This document shows, piece after piece, positions 25,089-34,263 of a stretch of DNA of 64,000 nt. Under the pieces are notes generated by a model. That model was given only the letters and a program-made list of their open reading frames with translations, did not search any database and had not been told where the DNA came from. Positions within the stretch are counted from its first letter, which is position 1, and every line of letters starts with the position of its first letter. Source of the DNA: Comamonadaceae bacterium OS-4 (GTDB lineage Bacteria > Pseudomonadota > Gammaproteobacteria > Burkholderiales > Burkholderiaceae_C); the NCBI GenBank assembly GCA_027924025.1, contig AP026970.1, positions 186,001-250,000 on the forward strand, given 5' to 3'. Position numbers and translations under genes: made by a program.

Positions 25089-25982
25089 ATGGTCATTGCG
25101 CTATTTACCCGGCGCCGTAGCTCTTTGAAATGGCTGGGCGCCAGTGCGCTCGGGGCATGGCTCCCGACCGGCAAGGTGCAGGCGGCCAACCGCCCCGCCT
25201 TGATGCTGGCCACCGAGCACACGCCCAGCTTTGCCGCAGGCGATGCCTGGGTCAGCGAAAAATACGATGGGGTGCGCGCCTATTGGGATGGCCGGCAATT
25301 GCTCACGCGCGGCGGCCATCGTATCGAAGCCCCTGCATGGTTTACCGCGGGTTGGCCCGCCTTTGCGCTGGATGGTGAGTTGTGGGCGGGCCGCGGGCGC
25401 TTTGCCGAGGCGGTGTCCACTGCGCGGCGCGAGTCGCCGGACGATGCCGCCTGGCGTGGCCTGCGTTACATGGTGTTCGACTTGCCTGCGCAGGGTGGCC
25501 GCTTTGAAGCCCGTTACGCGGCGCTACTCGCCGCCGTGCAAGCCATGCAACAGGCATGGGTGCTACCGGTGTTGCAAAGCCCTGCCCCGGATGCTGCGGG
25601 TTTGCAGGCGCTGCTGGCGGAAACCACCCGCGTGGGCGGTGAGGGATTGATGTTGCACCGGGCCAGCGCGCTGTACCAGGCGGGCCGCTCGGCAGACTTG
25701 GTCAAGCTCAAACAGTTTCAAGATGCCGAAGCCCGCGTGCTCTCGCATGTGGCGGGGCAGGGTCGTTTGCAGGGCCGGACTGGCGCGTTATGGGTCGAGT
25801 GGCGCGCCACTGAAGGGGCCAAAGCGCTTCGTTTCAAACTCGGAAGCGGCCTCACCGATGCCGAGCGCGCGGAGCCGCCAGCGGTGGGCAGTTGGGTCAC
25901 GTTCCGCTACAGAGGGCTCACTGCGCAAGGGGTGCCACGCTTTGCCAGTTATTTGCGGCCCGCTGCCGCGATGGATATGTAG
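25089..25982 (+). CDS. ligE: ATP-dependent DNA ligase, LigE type
   Basis: 297 aa minimal ATP-dependent DNA ligase with an N-terminal export signal (RRRSSLKWLGASALGAWLPTGKVQA). Nucleotidyltransferase motifs: I KYDGVRAYWDG (adenylated Lys), III ALDGELWAGRG, IV GGEGLMLH, V LVKLKQFQD, then a short OB-fold domain (GRTGALWVEWR...VTFRYRGLT). No extra DNA-binding domain is present, as in LigE. LigE is thought to act in the periplasm on incoming or extracellular DNA and is found in competent or biofilm-forming proteobacteria. ATG at 25089 with GGAGG upstream. Confidence 0.88.
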   Translation: MVIALFTRRRSSLKWLGASALGAWLPTGKVQAANRPALMLATEHTPSFAAGDAWVSEKYDGVRAYWDGRQLLTRGGHRIEAPAWFTAGWPAFALDGELWAGRGRFAEAVSTARRESPDDAAWRGLRYMVFDLPAQGGRFEARYAALLAAVQAMQQAWVLPVLQSPAPDAAGLQALLAETTRVGGEGLMLHRASALYQAGRSADLVKLKQFQDAEARVLSHVAGQGRLQGRTGALWVEWRATEGAKALRFKLGSGLTDAERAEPPAVGSWVTFRYRGLTAQGVPRFASYLRPAAAMDM

Positions 25983-25990
25983 CGGGGGTG

Positions 25991-26791
25991 TCAGACCTCG
26001 ATCAAAAAGTCTGACCGAAAGCCCAGTTGCTCGTTTTTGCGCACATAGCCAAGCGGGTTGGCCACCACACGGCAGCGGCCCACGCGGTAATCGCTCGGGG
26101 CGTGCAAGTGGCCGTGCAGCCACAGGTCCGCTGCGGGGAGCAAGTCGTCCAGCGCATTACAAAAGCCTGCGGTGCCGGGCACCATGCCGTAGCGCGGATC
26201 GGCACTTTTCAAGCTGGGGGCAAAGTGGGTCACGACCACCGTGGGCCCCTGGTGCGGCTCGGCAAGAGCTTCGCGCAGCCATGCTTGGCAGGTCATGGCC
26301 TGCTCGCGCAGGCCCTCTGCCAGCCACGGGGCACCGTGGCGGGAGACCAAGGCTTTCTTCAGGTAATAGTTGGCGGCGCGGAACGCTTTTTCTCGCGCCT
26401 TGAGTTGCCGCTCGGGCGGCTCACTCGCGGCCAGCGCATCAAAGTCGGTCCACAGCGTGGTGCCGATGAAGCGCACGCCGTGCATCACCAGAGCCTCGCG
26501 CTCCAGCCACTGAATGCCCAAGCGGGCACAGGTCGCGCGCAGGCGCGTGTGGGCCTCGTCAAAGTCGAGGGTGTCGTACTCGTGGTTGCCGGGCACAAAC
26601 AGCACCGGCACCGGCCAGCCGTGCAGGGGTGAAAAGCGCTCCAGCCCGAACTCGTCTCCCGCCAGCTGGGACCCGGGCTGGTACGAGCCGATATCGCCCG
26701 CCAGCACCAGCAGGTCAGCGCCGGGTAGTGGCGTGGCTTGCCAATGAGGGTGCGCCTCCAGGTGGAGGTCTGAGAGCAGTTGAATTTTCAT
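25991..26791 (-). CDS. Metallophosphoesterase
   Basis: 266 aa calcineurin-like phosphoesterase. Metal-binding motifs in order: SDLHLE, LAGDIGSY, FVPGNHEYD, VVTHFAPS and LHGHLHAP. These bind two divalent metals. The ATG at 26791 overlaps the stop of the upstream LysR gene by 4 nt, so both are in one operon. Substrate unknown. Confidence 0.92.
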   Translation of the reverse strand: MKIQLLSDLHLEAHPHWQATPLPGADLLVLAGDIGSYQPGSQLAGDEFGLERFSPLHGWPVPVLFVPGNHEYDTLDFDEAHTRLRATCARLGIQWLEREALVMHGVRFIGTTLWTDFDALAASEPPERQLKAREKAFRAANYYLKKALVSRHGAPWLAEGLREQAMTCQAWLREALAEPHQGPTVVVTHFAPSLKSADPRYGMVPGTAGFCNALDDLLPAADLWLHGHLHAPSDYRVGRCRVVANPLGYVRKNEQLGFRSDFLIEV

Positions 26792-27750
26792 GCTGAAAAA
26801 ATGGTTTGACCCAGCGCTGCCACCTGGGTTCGCAGCCACGTGTGGGGGCTGGCACCGTCCAGGCGTTGGTGCCACAGCGCATCGACCTGGATGGGCGGCA
26901 CGGCAAACGGCAGCTCGCGGATCACGAGTTGATCGGCATAGCCGGTCACATTCACAAAATGGCGCGGCAGCACCGTCAGCAGGTCGGACTGCACCACCAC
27001 TTTGCCCGCAGTAAAAAACTGGTTCACTGTGAGCACGACGCGGCGCGTGCGCTTGAGGCTGACCAGCGATTCGTCGATGAAACCGAAGGCCCGCCCCGAG
27101 AAGCTCACCAGCATGTGCGACGCCGCGCAGAAGCGGTCCAGCGTCAATTCGCCCGCCGTCAAGGGGTGATCTTTGCGCATGACGCACACATAGTCCCCCA
27201 CAAACAGGCGGTGGTGCAAAAAGGTCTCGGCAGCGCCCGCCTGTGCACGCGCGGTCAGGTCGGCAAGTACCGCCGGGAAGTGGCCGATGGCCAGGTCTGC
27301 CCCGCCTTCTTCCAGCACTTTGCGCGGGTCTCGGGTGGTGAGCGGCACCACCCGTAGCGACACGCCCGGGGCATCCCGGGCCAGCACTTTGACCAGGCCG
27401 GGCATCAGCTCGGCGGCGGTGGCGTCGGCCATGGTGAGTACAAAGGTGGTGGTGGCACCGGCGGGCTCAAACACGCTGGGGGCGAGCGATGCCTGCAGCT
27501 TTTGCAGTGTCTCGCGCACCGCGGGCCACAGCTCTTGCCCGCGGGCGGTCGGCTCCAGGGTACGGCCGTTGCGCACCAGCAGCTCGTCGTTCAGCGCCTC
27601 GCGCAGGCGACGCAGTGCGTTGCTGACAGCCGGTTGGGTGAGGTTGAGTTGGGTGGCAGCCCGGGTCAGGCTGCGCTCGGACATGACGACATCAAAGACC
27701 TTGAGCAGGTTCAGATCAAAAGTCCGGAGATTGATGCGGCTGGTGGGCAT
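26788..27750 (-). CDS. LysR-family transcriptional regulator
   Basis: 320 aa. The winged helix is DLNLLKVFDVVMSERSLTRAATQLNLTQPAVSNALRRLREALNDELLVRNGR, followed by a type-2 periplasmic-binding effector domain of the NodD/NagR/LinR-like subgroup (MADATAAELMPGLVKVLARDAPGVSLRV). It is divergent from the 135-aa membrane protein gene and overlaps the metallophosphoesterase gene. A TAGGG-GAAA-CCCTA inverted repeat (27807-27820) in the intergenic region may be its site. Target unknown. Confidence 0.9.
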   Translation of the reverse strand: MPTSRINLRTFDLNLLKVFDVVMSERSLTRAATQLNLTQPAVSNALRRLREALNDELLVRNGRTLEPTARGQELWPAVRETLQKLQASLAPSVFEPAGATTTFVLTMADATAAELMPGLVKVLARDAPGVSLRVVPLTTRDPRKVLEEGGADLAIGHFPAVLADLTARAQAGAAETFLHHRLFVGDYVCVMRKDHPLTAGELTLDRFCAASHMLVSFSGRAFGFIDESLVSLKRTRRVVLTVNQFFTAGKVVVQSDLLTVLPRHFVNVTGYADQLVIRELPFAVPPIQVDALWHQRLDGASPHTWLRTQVAALGQTIFSA

Positions 27751-27880
27751 GGCTAACTATAAATGCCGTGAATACCAAGCATCACCAACATAAAGTTGAA
27801 TGACACTAGGGGAAACCCTATGATCCACTCACTTCAGAAATTTTTATCCAGTGAGCATCAACCTTTTCAAGGAGTTTGCC

Positions 27881-28288
27881 ATGACACCCGCTACCTCTAC
27901 CCCCTATTTTTCGTATTCCACCGCTCAGCCCCGTGCCACCCGCGTACGCCGTGAAACCGTGGAAGCCTCCCGCACTTTGTCCGGCATGTTGCTCGCGGCT
28001 GTTCTGTCCGCCTTGTTGGTGGTTGCAGACCAGGTGATCGACACCTGGGTCGACGGCCATATGTTGGCGGCTTGGGTCGCGTTGTGGACCGTCGCATTTG
28101 CCGCTTTGGCTTTGCTGGCGCCTCCCCTGCGCAAAGTGTCGTCCGCTTTGGCCACGTTCATGGCAGTGGCCTTGCAGTCGTACAAAGTGCGCCGCATGGA
28201 AGAAAAGATGTGGGAATATGCCCACCACGATCCCCGCATCATGGCTGAACTGCAACACGCCTGGTTGCGCAGCCAGAGCCAGATCTGA
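27881..28288 (+). CDS. Hypothetical membrane protein, two predicted TM segments
   Basis: 135 aa from the ATG at 27881, which has AAGGAG six bases upstream. Residues about 33-55 (LSGMLLAAVLSALLVVADQV) and 62-83 (AAWVALWTVAFAALALLAP) form two helices; the C-terminal tail is charged and soluble (YKVRRMEEKMWEYAHHDPRIMAEL). It is not a family I can name. A strong terminator follows. Being divergent from a LysR gene, it may be that regulator's target. Confidence 0.75.
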   Translation: MTPATSTPYFSYSTAQPRATRVRRETVEASRTLSGMLLAAVLSALLVVADQVIDTWVDGHMLAAWVALWTVAFAALALLAPPLRKVSSALATFMAVALQSYKVRRMEEKMWEYAHHDPRIMAELQHAWLRSQSQI

Positions 28289-28339
28289 CTTGATCCTGTT
28301 TGGATTCCGACCCTCGCTCACGGGTCGTGACGAAAAAAA

Positions 28340-28363
28340 GCCACCGCAAGGTGGCTTTTTTTT
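28340..28363. terminator. Rho-independent terminator
   Basis: GCCACC-GCAA-GGTGGC stem with an A-run before and T-run after, between the membrane protein gene and pckG (convergent). Confidence 0.9.
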
Positions 28364-28416
28364 GTTGTGTGGCAGGCTGCAGCGGTGTCCGCTGCGCCTA
28401 GCTCTGGGTGTGTCCC

Positions 28417-30303
28417 TCAGGCAGCTAAACGCTGTGCCAGTTGGGTTTTGGTCTCTTCGAGTTCCTTCGGCAAATGGTAGGCCAGCTGGCCGAACAGTTC
28501 GGTGTGCAAGGCGATTTCGGCCTTCCAGTCGTCTTTGCTCAGGCTGGTGACAGAGTCAAACTGGGCTTGAGTAAAGTCCAGCCCGGTCCAATTGATTTCG
28601 CTGTATGCGGGGGCCACGCCGAAACCGGTCTCGACGCCGGCGGCTTTGCCTTCCAGGCGGTCGATCATCCATTTCAGAACGCGCATGTTTTCGCCGTAGC
28701 CAGGCCAGACGAATTTGCCGTCTTCACCCTTGCGGAACCAGTTGGTGGTGAAGATCTTGGGCTGCTTGGCACCGCTACCGGCCAGTTTGGATCCGATGTT
28801 GAGCCAGTGTTGGAAGTAGTCGCTCATGTTGTAGCCCATGAACGGCAACATCGCAAACGGGTCGCGGCGCACGATACCGGCTTGGCCGGTAGCTGCTGCG
28901 GTGGTCTCGGAGCCCATGGTCGCGGCCATGTAGACGCCTTCGGTCCAGTTGCGGGCTTCTGTGACCAGCGGCACAGTGGTCGATCGGCGGCCACCGAAGA
29001 TGAAGGCGTCAATTGCTACACCGTTGGCATCGTCCCACTGGCTGTCCAGCGCAGGGTTGTTGCCGGCGGCAACCGTAAAGCGGGCGTTGGGGTGGGCGGC
29101 TTTGGCGCCGGTTTCCTTGGCGATGGCGGGAGTCCAGTCCTTGCCTTGCCAATCGATCAGGTGATCGGGCATGTCGCCGGTGTCTTTTTCCATGCCTTCC
29201 CACCAGACATCGCCGTCATCAGTCAGCGCGACGTTGGTGAAAATCACATTCTTGTCCAAGCTGGCCATGCAGTTGGGGTTGGTGTGATAGTTGGTGCCGG
29301 GGGCTACGCCGAAATAACCTGCTTCGGGGTTGATGGCGTACAGCTTGCCATCGGCATTCGGCTTGATCCAGGCAATGTCGTCACCGATGGTGGTGACTTT
29401 CCAGCCTTCAAATCCGGTGGGTGGCACCAGCATCGAGAAGTTGGTTTTACCGCAAGCGCTCGGGAAAGCCGCTGCCACGTGGTACTTCTTGCCCTCGGGG
29501 TTGGTCACGCCCAGGATGAGCATGTGTTCTGCCAACCAGCCTTGGTCACGCCCCATGTTGGAGGCAATACGCAGTGCAAAGCACTTTTTGCCCAACAAGG
29601 CGTTGCCGCCGTAGCCCGAGCCATAAGACCAGATTTCGCGGGTCTCGGGGTAGTGCACGATGTACTTGGTCTTGTTGCAAGGCCATTTCACGTCCGCCTG
29701 GCCTTCTGCCAAGGGGGCGCCGACGGTGTGCACGCAGGGCACGAAAGCGCCGTCTACGCCCAGCACGTCATACACCGCCTTGCCCATGCGGGTCATGATG
29801 CGCTGGTTGACCGCCACATAGGCACTGTCCGACAACTCGATGCCGATGTGCGCAATGTGCGAGCCCAAAGGGCCCATAGAAAAGGGCACCACATACATGG
29901 TGCGGCCTTTCATGCAGCCGTCAAACAGGGCGGGTGTGCCGTCGGCCTGACCGGTTTGCAGAATCTTGCGCATCTCTGCAGGGGCCATCCAGTTGTTGGT
30001 GGGGCCGGCGTTTTCTTTGCTCTCTGCGCAAATGTACGTGCGGTCTTCCACGCGGGCCACGTCGGTCGGGTCGGAGCAGGCGAGGAAACTGTTGGGGCGC
30101 TTGAGCGGGTTGAGCTTTTTGAAGGTGCCTGCGTCGACCAACTGTTGGCACAGGCGTTGGTACTCTTCTTCAGAGCCGTCGCACCAGTACACGTCTTTGG
30201 GTTTGCACAAAGCCACCATGTCGGCCATCCAAGCGACCAAGGCCGGGTTTTTGACGTAGCTGGGGGTGTTGAGGGACAGGCCCTGCATCACGGGTGCGTT
30301 CAT
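28417..30303 (-). CDS. pckG: Phosphoenolpyruvate carboxykinase (GTP)
   Basis: 628 aa, full length for the GTP family. It makes phosphoenolpyruvate from oxaloacetate with GTP, the first step of gluconeogenesis, in the cytosol. The active-site Cys and P-loop region is [16 protein letters not shown], and [41 protein letters not shown] and [14 protein letters not shown] are further hallmarks. Presence of this form fits a heterotroph growing on organic acids. It is monocistronic, convergent with the membrane protein gene. Confidence 0.97.
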   Translation of the reverse strand: MNAPVMQGLSLNTPSYVKNPALVAWMADMVALCKPKDVYWCDGSEEEYQRLCQQLVDAGTFKKLNPLKRPNSFLACSDPTDVARVEDRTYICAESKENAGPTNNWMAPAEMRKILQTGQADGTPALFDGCMKGRTMYVVPFSMGPLGSHIAHIGIELSDSAYVAVNQRIMTRMGKAVYDVLGVDGAFVPCVHTVGAPLAEGQADVKWPCNKTKYIVHYPETREIWSYGSGYGGNALLGKKCFALRIASNMGRDQGWLAEHMLILGVTNPEGKKYHVAAAFPSACGKTNFSMLVPPTGFEGWKVTTIGDDIAWIKPNADGKLYAINPEAGYFGVAPGTNYHTNPNCMASLDKNVIFTNVALTDDGDVWWEGMEKDTGDMPDHLIDWQGKDWTPAIAKETGAKAAHPNARFTVAAGNNPALDSQWDDANGVAIDAFIFGGRRSTTVPLVTEARNWTEGVYMAATMGSETTAAATGQAGIVRRDPFAMLPFMGYNMSDYFQHWLNIGSKLAGSGAKQPKIFTTNWFRKGEDGKFVWPGYGENMRVLKWMIDRLEGKAAGVETGFGVAPAYSEINWTGLDFTQAQFDSVTSLSKDDWKAEIALHTELFGQLAYHLPKELEETKTQLAQRLAA

Positions 30304-30518
30304 AAAAAGCTCCTAAGTTTGAAAATCGTCTTTTCAAAATCAGGTGCTGCCATGCGCTCAGCCACGAACTTTGAGAAACCGGCTTTCGTCCGACGCATTG
30401 GTACTGAAGCCTTTGGGTCAGGAGCCTGATTCTATGAACTCGTTCTAAAGTTACAAAGCGATTACTGTCGAACTTTATGCAAAAGGCGCATCGGTTTATG
30501 CGTCAAAATGCGAGGCTC

Positions 30519-30543
30519 AAAAAAAAGGCGAGAAGTCCTCGCC
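30519..30543 (-). terminator. Rho-independent terminator for the peroxidase gene
   Basis: On the minus strand GGCGAG-5 nt-CTCGCC followed by eight T, 22 nt beyond the peroxidase stop. The remainder of the 30304-30565 gap holds the pckG promoter; no other feature is seen. Confidence 0.85.
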
Positions 30544-30565
30544 CTGTAGAAACTGTCGTACCCGC

Positions 30566-31147
30566 TTAGGGTGCCGTCAATGCCTTTTCAATCTGGGCGA
30601 TCAGCTTCGGGTCTTCCGGGGATGTGTCACTAGGGAAGCTGCCCACCACTTTGCCGCGCCGGTCCACCAGGTACTTGTGAAAGTTCCAGCGCGGGCTTTG
30701 GCCCGTCTGCGCCGCAAGCTCTTTGAACAGGGGATTCGCCTGTACCCCTGTGACGGCACTCTTCGCGAACATCGGGAATTTCACCCCATAGGTGTTGAAG
30801 CACAAATCTGCAATCTGTTTGCTATTGCCCGGCTCTTGCTGACCGAAATCGTTGGATGGGAACCCCATCACCACCAGGCCGCGCTGCTGAAAGCGGGCGT
30901 ACACCTTTTCGAGGCCCTGGTATTGCGAGGTAAAACCGCAATAGCTGGCGGTGTTTACGACCAGCGCCACCTTGCCGCTGTATTGGCACAGATTCTGGGG
31001 GCTGTCGTCCTGCAGGCGGGGCAGGGTCTTTTGCCAGAGGACAGGGCAAATCGCTGCTTTGCTATCCAGTGGTGGTGCCGCAGAAACGCCTGCAGCAATG
31101 CCCAATAAAAAAGCGGCCGAAGCCGCTAGTTGGATGCCGAAGGCCAT
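30566..31147 (-). CDS. Exported glutathione peroxidase family protein
   Basis: 193 aa. Hydrophobic N-terminus (IQLAASAAFLLGIAAGVSAA) is a Sec signal, so it acts in the periplasm. Catalytic region: NTASYCGFTSQYQGLE (peroxidatic Cys rather than Sec), GFPSNDFGQQEPG and RWNFHKYLVD supply the Gln/Trp/Asn environment, though NQF of the usual motif is NDF here. Periplasmic location argues for thioredoxin-like rather than glutathione electron supply. It lies 14 nt after a 46-aa membrane protein gene, with its own terminator downstream. Confidence 0.9.
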   Translation of the reverse strand: MAFGIQLAASAAFLLGIAAGVSAAPPLDSKAAICPVLWQKTLPRLQDDSPQNLCQYSGKVALVVNTASYCGFTSQYQGLEKVYARFQQRGLVVMGFPSNDFGQQEPGNSKQIADLCFNTYGVKFPMFAKSAVTGVQANPLFKELAAQTGQSPRWNFHKYLVDRRGKVVGSFPSDTSPEDPKLIAQIEKALTAP

Positions 31148-31161
31148 CGGGTCCGCCCCTG

Positions 31162-31302
31162 TCAGGCCATGGACACTGCAATGAACGCCAACAAAAACAT
31201 CAACACGGCGCCCACGATGGGTAGCACGATGGGCATCAAAGGCACGACCTCATCTACTGGATCAGCGGCGTGATTGTCATCGGAGTGAACGGGTGCAGAC
31301 AT
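31162..31302 (-). CDS. Small single-span membrane protein (46 aa)
   Basis: ATG at 31302 is preceded by GAGGA at a seven-base spacing. The peptide has an acidic/His N-terminal half (MSAPVHSDDNHAADPVDEVV) and one hydrophobic helix (LMPIVLPIVGAVLMFLLAF) ending at the C-terminus. It stops 14 nt before the peroxidase start, so the two should be co-transcribed. It is not a family I recognise; a small partner or membrane anchor in the same redox function is possible. Confidence 0.6.
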   Translation of the reverse strand: MSAPVHSDDNHAADPVDEVVPLMPIVLPIVGAVLMFLLAFIAVSMA

Positions 31303-31458
31303 GGTCGATCCTCAGGGTGTCGTTGGTATGAACAGATTTTAGCGCCAGCAGCCCCTTTTGACTCAAGTATGGCGCGAGACGTCTTGCGATGGGTACTTCA
31401 CACCTGCCAAAGACTGCGTTATCGTGGCCACAGCACAAGCCAGTGCCGGAGGCGTTGG

Positions 31459-33786
31459 ATGACCAAGCGTTCGTTGTTTATGCCCCAAGGGGGGCACCTG
31501 ATCCCGTCGCCGGGGTTGGAGCGTGCGCCTGTTCTTGACCTGATGTGCTCCCATTTCGTGTTGACATTGGCGGCTCGGCAGGGGGCCGGTTTCAATGTGC
31601 GGCGCGATTTCAATGGAGTCGTCGGTCTGGCTGGCCGCCATTTGCTGTGGCCGGTGTCCGTGTTGGCCCGGCTCCGCGAGTTCTTGGGGCGGCGCTGCTT
31701 GGGCAATGAGCTTTGGCGGGGGCACGAGTCTTTGTCCGCTACGGAATTTTTGGAGCGGCACGGTGTCTGGTGCGGCCCCTACGATGAAGCCACTCTGTTT
31801 TTCTTTCTGGACGAATATGTCAAGGACCAGCCGAAAGACGTGATCTCGGTGCTGGCCGTCACGGGCGAATGGCTGAACGGCGCACTGAAAAAGCAGTCCA
31901 CTCTCGTCGAGAAAAACATCAACGCTTTGGCCGGTTTGTTGCAGCTCAACAAGGCCGAGCGGGCTTTGCTGCTGTACGGGACCCTGGCCCGTTATCAGCG
32001 GGACATGCGCAGCATCCTGGTGGAGTTCAAAGTGAACAACGCTGCCGAGGCCTATGCCGCCATTGCCGATGTTGCCCATGTCAACCCCCGAGAGTTGGGC
32101 GAAGCCTTGCGCGCCGGCTCCCGATTAGAGCGGATCGGACTGGTCGAGAACCTGATCTCGGAGCACAACATCACCGACTTGGCAGACCTCATGAAGGTCA
32201 GTGAAAAGCTCCCGCCGGTGCTCATGCGGCAATACCGTGACCACGCCGAGCTAATGGCAGTTTTTACCCGGCTGTCGAGCAAAACAGAGCTGCGAATGCA
32301 GGACTTTGACTTTGTAGCCGAAGACGCCGCGGTGCTGTGCCGCGTCTTGCAACACGCCGTCGCCCGCCAGGAACCTGGTGTGAATGTCTTGCTATACGGC
32401 CCCCCGGGGACCGGCAAGACGGAACTGGCCAAAGTCATGGCCTACCACGCTGGTCTGGAGCTGTTTGAGGTGGAATATGCAGACCGTGACGGCAACTCCC
32501 TGAGCGGCCGTGATCGCTACCGTTCCCTGCAAATTGCCCAGGTCTTTTTGAAAGGCAGCGCACAGGCCGCCTTGCTATTCGATGAAGTGGAGGATGTGTT
32601 TCCCCCGTTGTCGACGGAAACCGTGAGCTATTTGGCCCGTGCAGACGCCCACGCCGCCACGGCCAGTGGCAGCGTGAGCGGCAAGGCCTGGGTCAACCAG
32701 ATTTTGGAGTCCAACGCGGTGCCCACCATTTGGGTGACCAACCGGATTGAGCAGATCGACCCCGCTTTTTTGAGGCGCTTTGCCTACCATTTGGAGCTGA
32801 AGTCCCCACCCCCCGGTGCCCGGGAGGGGGTGGTTCGCAAAACCCTGGAGGGGACGCCGGTCAGTGACGCGTTTGTCGCGCGGCTCTCCAGCCGCAAGGG
32901 GCTGACGCCTGCCCAAATCCGAACCGCAGCCCGTTTCGCGCGTTTGGGCAGAACCGACGCTGAGCAAAGCGATATCGCCGGCCTCGAGGCACTCATCGAC
33001 CGCCAACTAAAAAATGCCGATCACGCTTTGGGCCGGCCACCCGCCACGCCAGGCCGTACCCAGGCACTCAGCCGTTATGACCTGGATTACCTGAACATCG
33101 AATGTCGTTTTGCATTGCCGCGTATCGTGCAGGCGCTGGCGGCGCGGGGGCACGGAACCCTGTGCTTTTATGGGCTCCCGGGTACCGGCAAGACTGCGCT
33201 AGCGGAGCACATCGCGCAGGCACTGGGCCGCCCACTGCACATCAAGCGGGCCAGTGACTTGATGAGCAAGTATGTGGGAGAGACCGAGCAGAACATGGCC
33301 GCCATGTTTCGCGAGGCCGAGGCCGAAGCCGCTGTTTTGCTCCTGGACGAGGCGGACAGCTTTCTGCAGGACCGGCGATTAGCACAGCGCAACCACGAAA
33401 TCAGCGAAGTCAATGAAATGCTGCAAGGCATGGAGCGCCACCGTGGTGTCTTCATTTGCACTACCAACCTGATGGATAGGATAGACGAGGCCGCTTTGCG
33501 CCGATTCACCTTCAAGATCCAGTTTCTGGCCTTGAGCATGGAGCAGCGGGAGCGCTTGTTCATCCAAGAGGCCTGCGGTAACGATCCGACTGGGCTGACC
33601 CCGGTTCAGCGCGGACTCCTGAAACAGCTCGATCAACTCAGTTTGGGCGATTTCGCGGCCGTCAAGCAGCAGTTGGCGATCTTGGAGGCAGATATCACCT
33701 CGCAAGAGTTTTTGGAGCAGCTCACCGCAGAACACCGGGTCAAGCCGCTGGTCCGTGAACGCCGCAGCATGGGCTTCATGTCCTGA
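31459..33786 (+). CDS. Double AAA+ ATPase of unknown function
   Basis: 775 aa from an ATG with GGAGG six bases upstream. Residues 1-290 are an unrecognised, mostly helical N-terminal region. AAA domain 1: Walker A GPPGTGKT at 314-321, Walker B ALLFDEVEDVF near 371-380 and an Arg-finger-like FLRRFAYH. AAA domain 2: Walker A GLPGTGKT at 572-579, pore-loop-like segment MSKYVGETE, Walker B VLLLDEADSF at 626-635 and ALRRFTFKIQF. The tandem layout resembles Cdc48/SpoVK-like unfoldases or remodelers but no protease or known partner is adjacent. Divergent from the peroxidase pair. Confidence 0.85.
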   Translation: MTKRSLFMPQGGHLIPSPGLERAPVLDLMCSHFVLTLAARQGAGFNVRRDFNGVVGLAGRHLLWPVSVLARLREFLGRRCLGNELWRGHESLSATEFLERHGVWCGPYDEATLFFFLDEYVKDQPKDVISVLAVTGEWLNGALKKQSTLVEKNINALAGLLQLNKAERALLLYGTLARYQRDMRSILVEFKVNNAAEAYAAIADVAHVNPRELGEALRAGSRLERIGLVENLISEHNITDLADLMKVSEKLPPVLMRQYRDHAELMAVFTRLSSKTELRMQDFDFVAEDAAVLCRVLQHAVARQEPGVNVLLYGPPGTGKTELAKVMAYHAGLELFEVEYADRDGNSLSGRDRYRSLQIAQVFLKGSAQAALLFDEVEDVFPPLSTETVSYLARADAHAATASGSVSGKAWVNQILESNAVPTIWVTNRIEQIDPAFLRRFAYHLELKSPPPGAREGVVRKTLEGTPVSDAFVARLSSRKGLTPAQIRTAARFARLGRTDAEQSDIAGLEALIDRQLKNADHALGRPPATPGRTQALSRYDLDYLNIECRFALPRIVQALAARGHGTLCFYGLPGTGKTALAEHIAQALGRPLHIKRASDLMSKYVGETEQNMAAMFREAEAEAAVLLLDEADSFLQDRRLAQRNHEISEVNEMLQGMERHRGVFICTTNLMDRIDEAALRRFTFKIQFLALSMEQRERLFIQEACGNDPTGLTPVQRGLLKQLDQLSLGDFAAVKQQLAILEADITSQEFLEQLTAEHRVKPLVRERRSMGFMS

Positions 33787-33962
33787 GGCTGCACCCCGGC
33801 GCGAGCAGCAGCCTCGTAACCTGTTTGAAATTTTTTTAAAGTTTGTGTCAACCGCTCCCGTATCTGGTGCGTGATATACCCAGGCGGGTGCACATTTTCC
33901 GGGCCGTTGGAACCAAACCGGGGCATGTACTGCACTCCATTGCAACCTAACGTGCAGCAAAT

Positions 33963-34256
33963 ATGCAAAAAAACACGATTGAAGTGCCGGAAAAAGGAAC
34001 CTACAAGTGGCAGTTGTTTGACTACTGGTCGGGCGAGTACCGCCAGACGCACGCCACACACAACGCCTATATCGCACTCAATTTCGCCGGGGCACTCGAC
34101 GCCTGCAAGTCCAAGTTCCAAGCGCTTGTGCAACAGCACCGCGCCAAACTGGCGGATGCTGAAACCGGTGCCCGTCACCAACGTGCGATCGAGCGACTGC
34201 AAAACACCCTGTCCGGCGCCGCCGTGGCCTACGAAAGCGGTTTCCACCGCCATTAA
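33963..34256 (+). CDS. Hypothetical protein (97 aa)
   Basis: Soluble, no signal peptide or membrane helix. The first part is aromatic (GTYKWQLFDYWSGEYRQTHATHNAYIALNFAGAL); the second is a charged helix (CKSKFQALVQQHRAKLADAETGARHQRAIERLQNTL). I do not recognise the family. It sits 176 nt after the double AAA+ gene on the same strand, without a clear ribosome site, and is convergent with recQ. The gap 33787-33962 shows nothing definite. Confidence 0.65.
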   Translation: MQKNTIEVPEKGTYKWQLFDYWSGEYRQTHATHNAYIALNFAGALDACKSKFQALVQQHRAKLADAETGARHQRAIERLQNTLSGAAVAYESGFHRH

Positions 34257-34263
34257 CCGGCGC

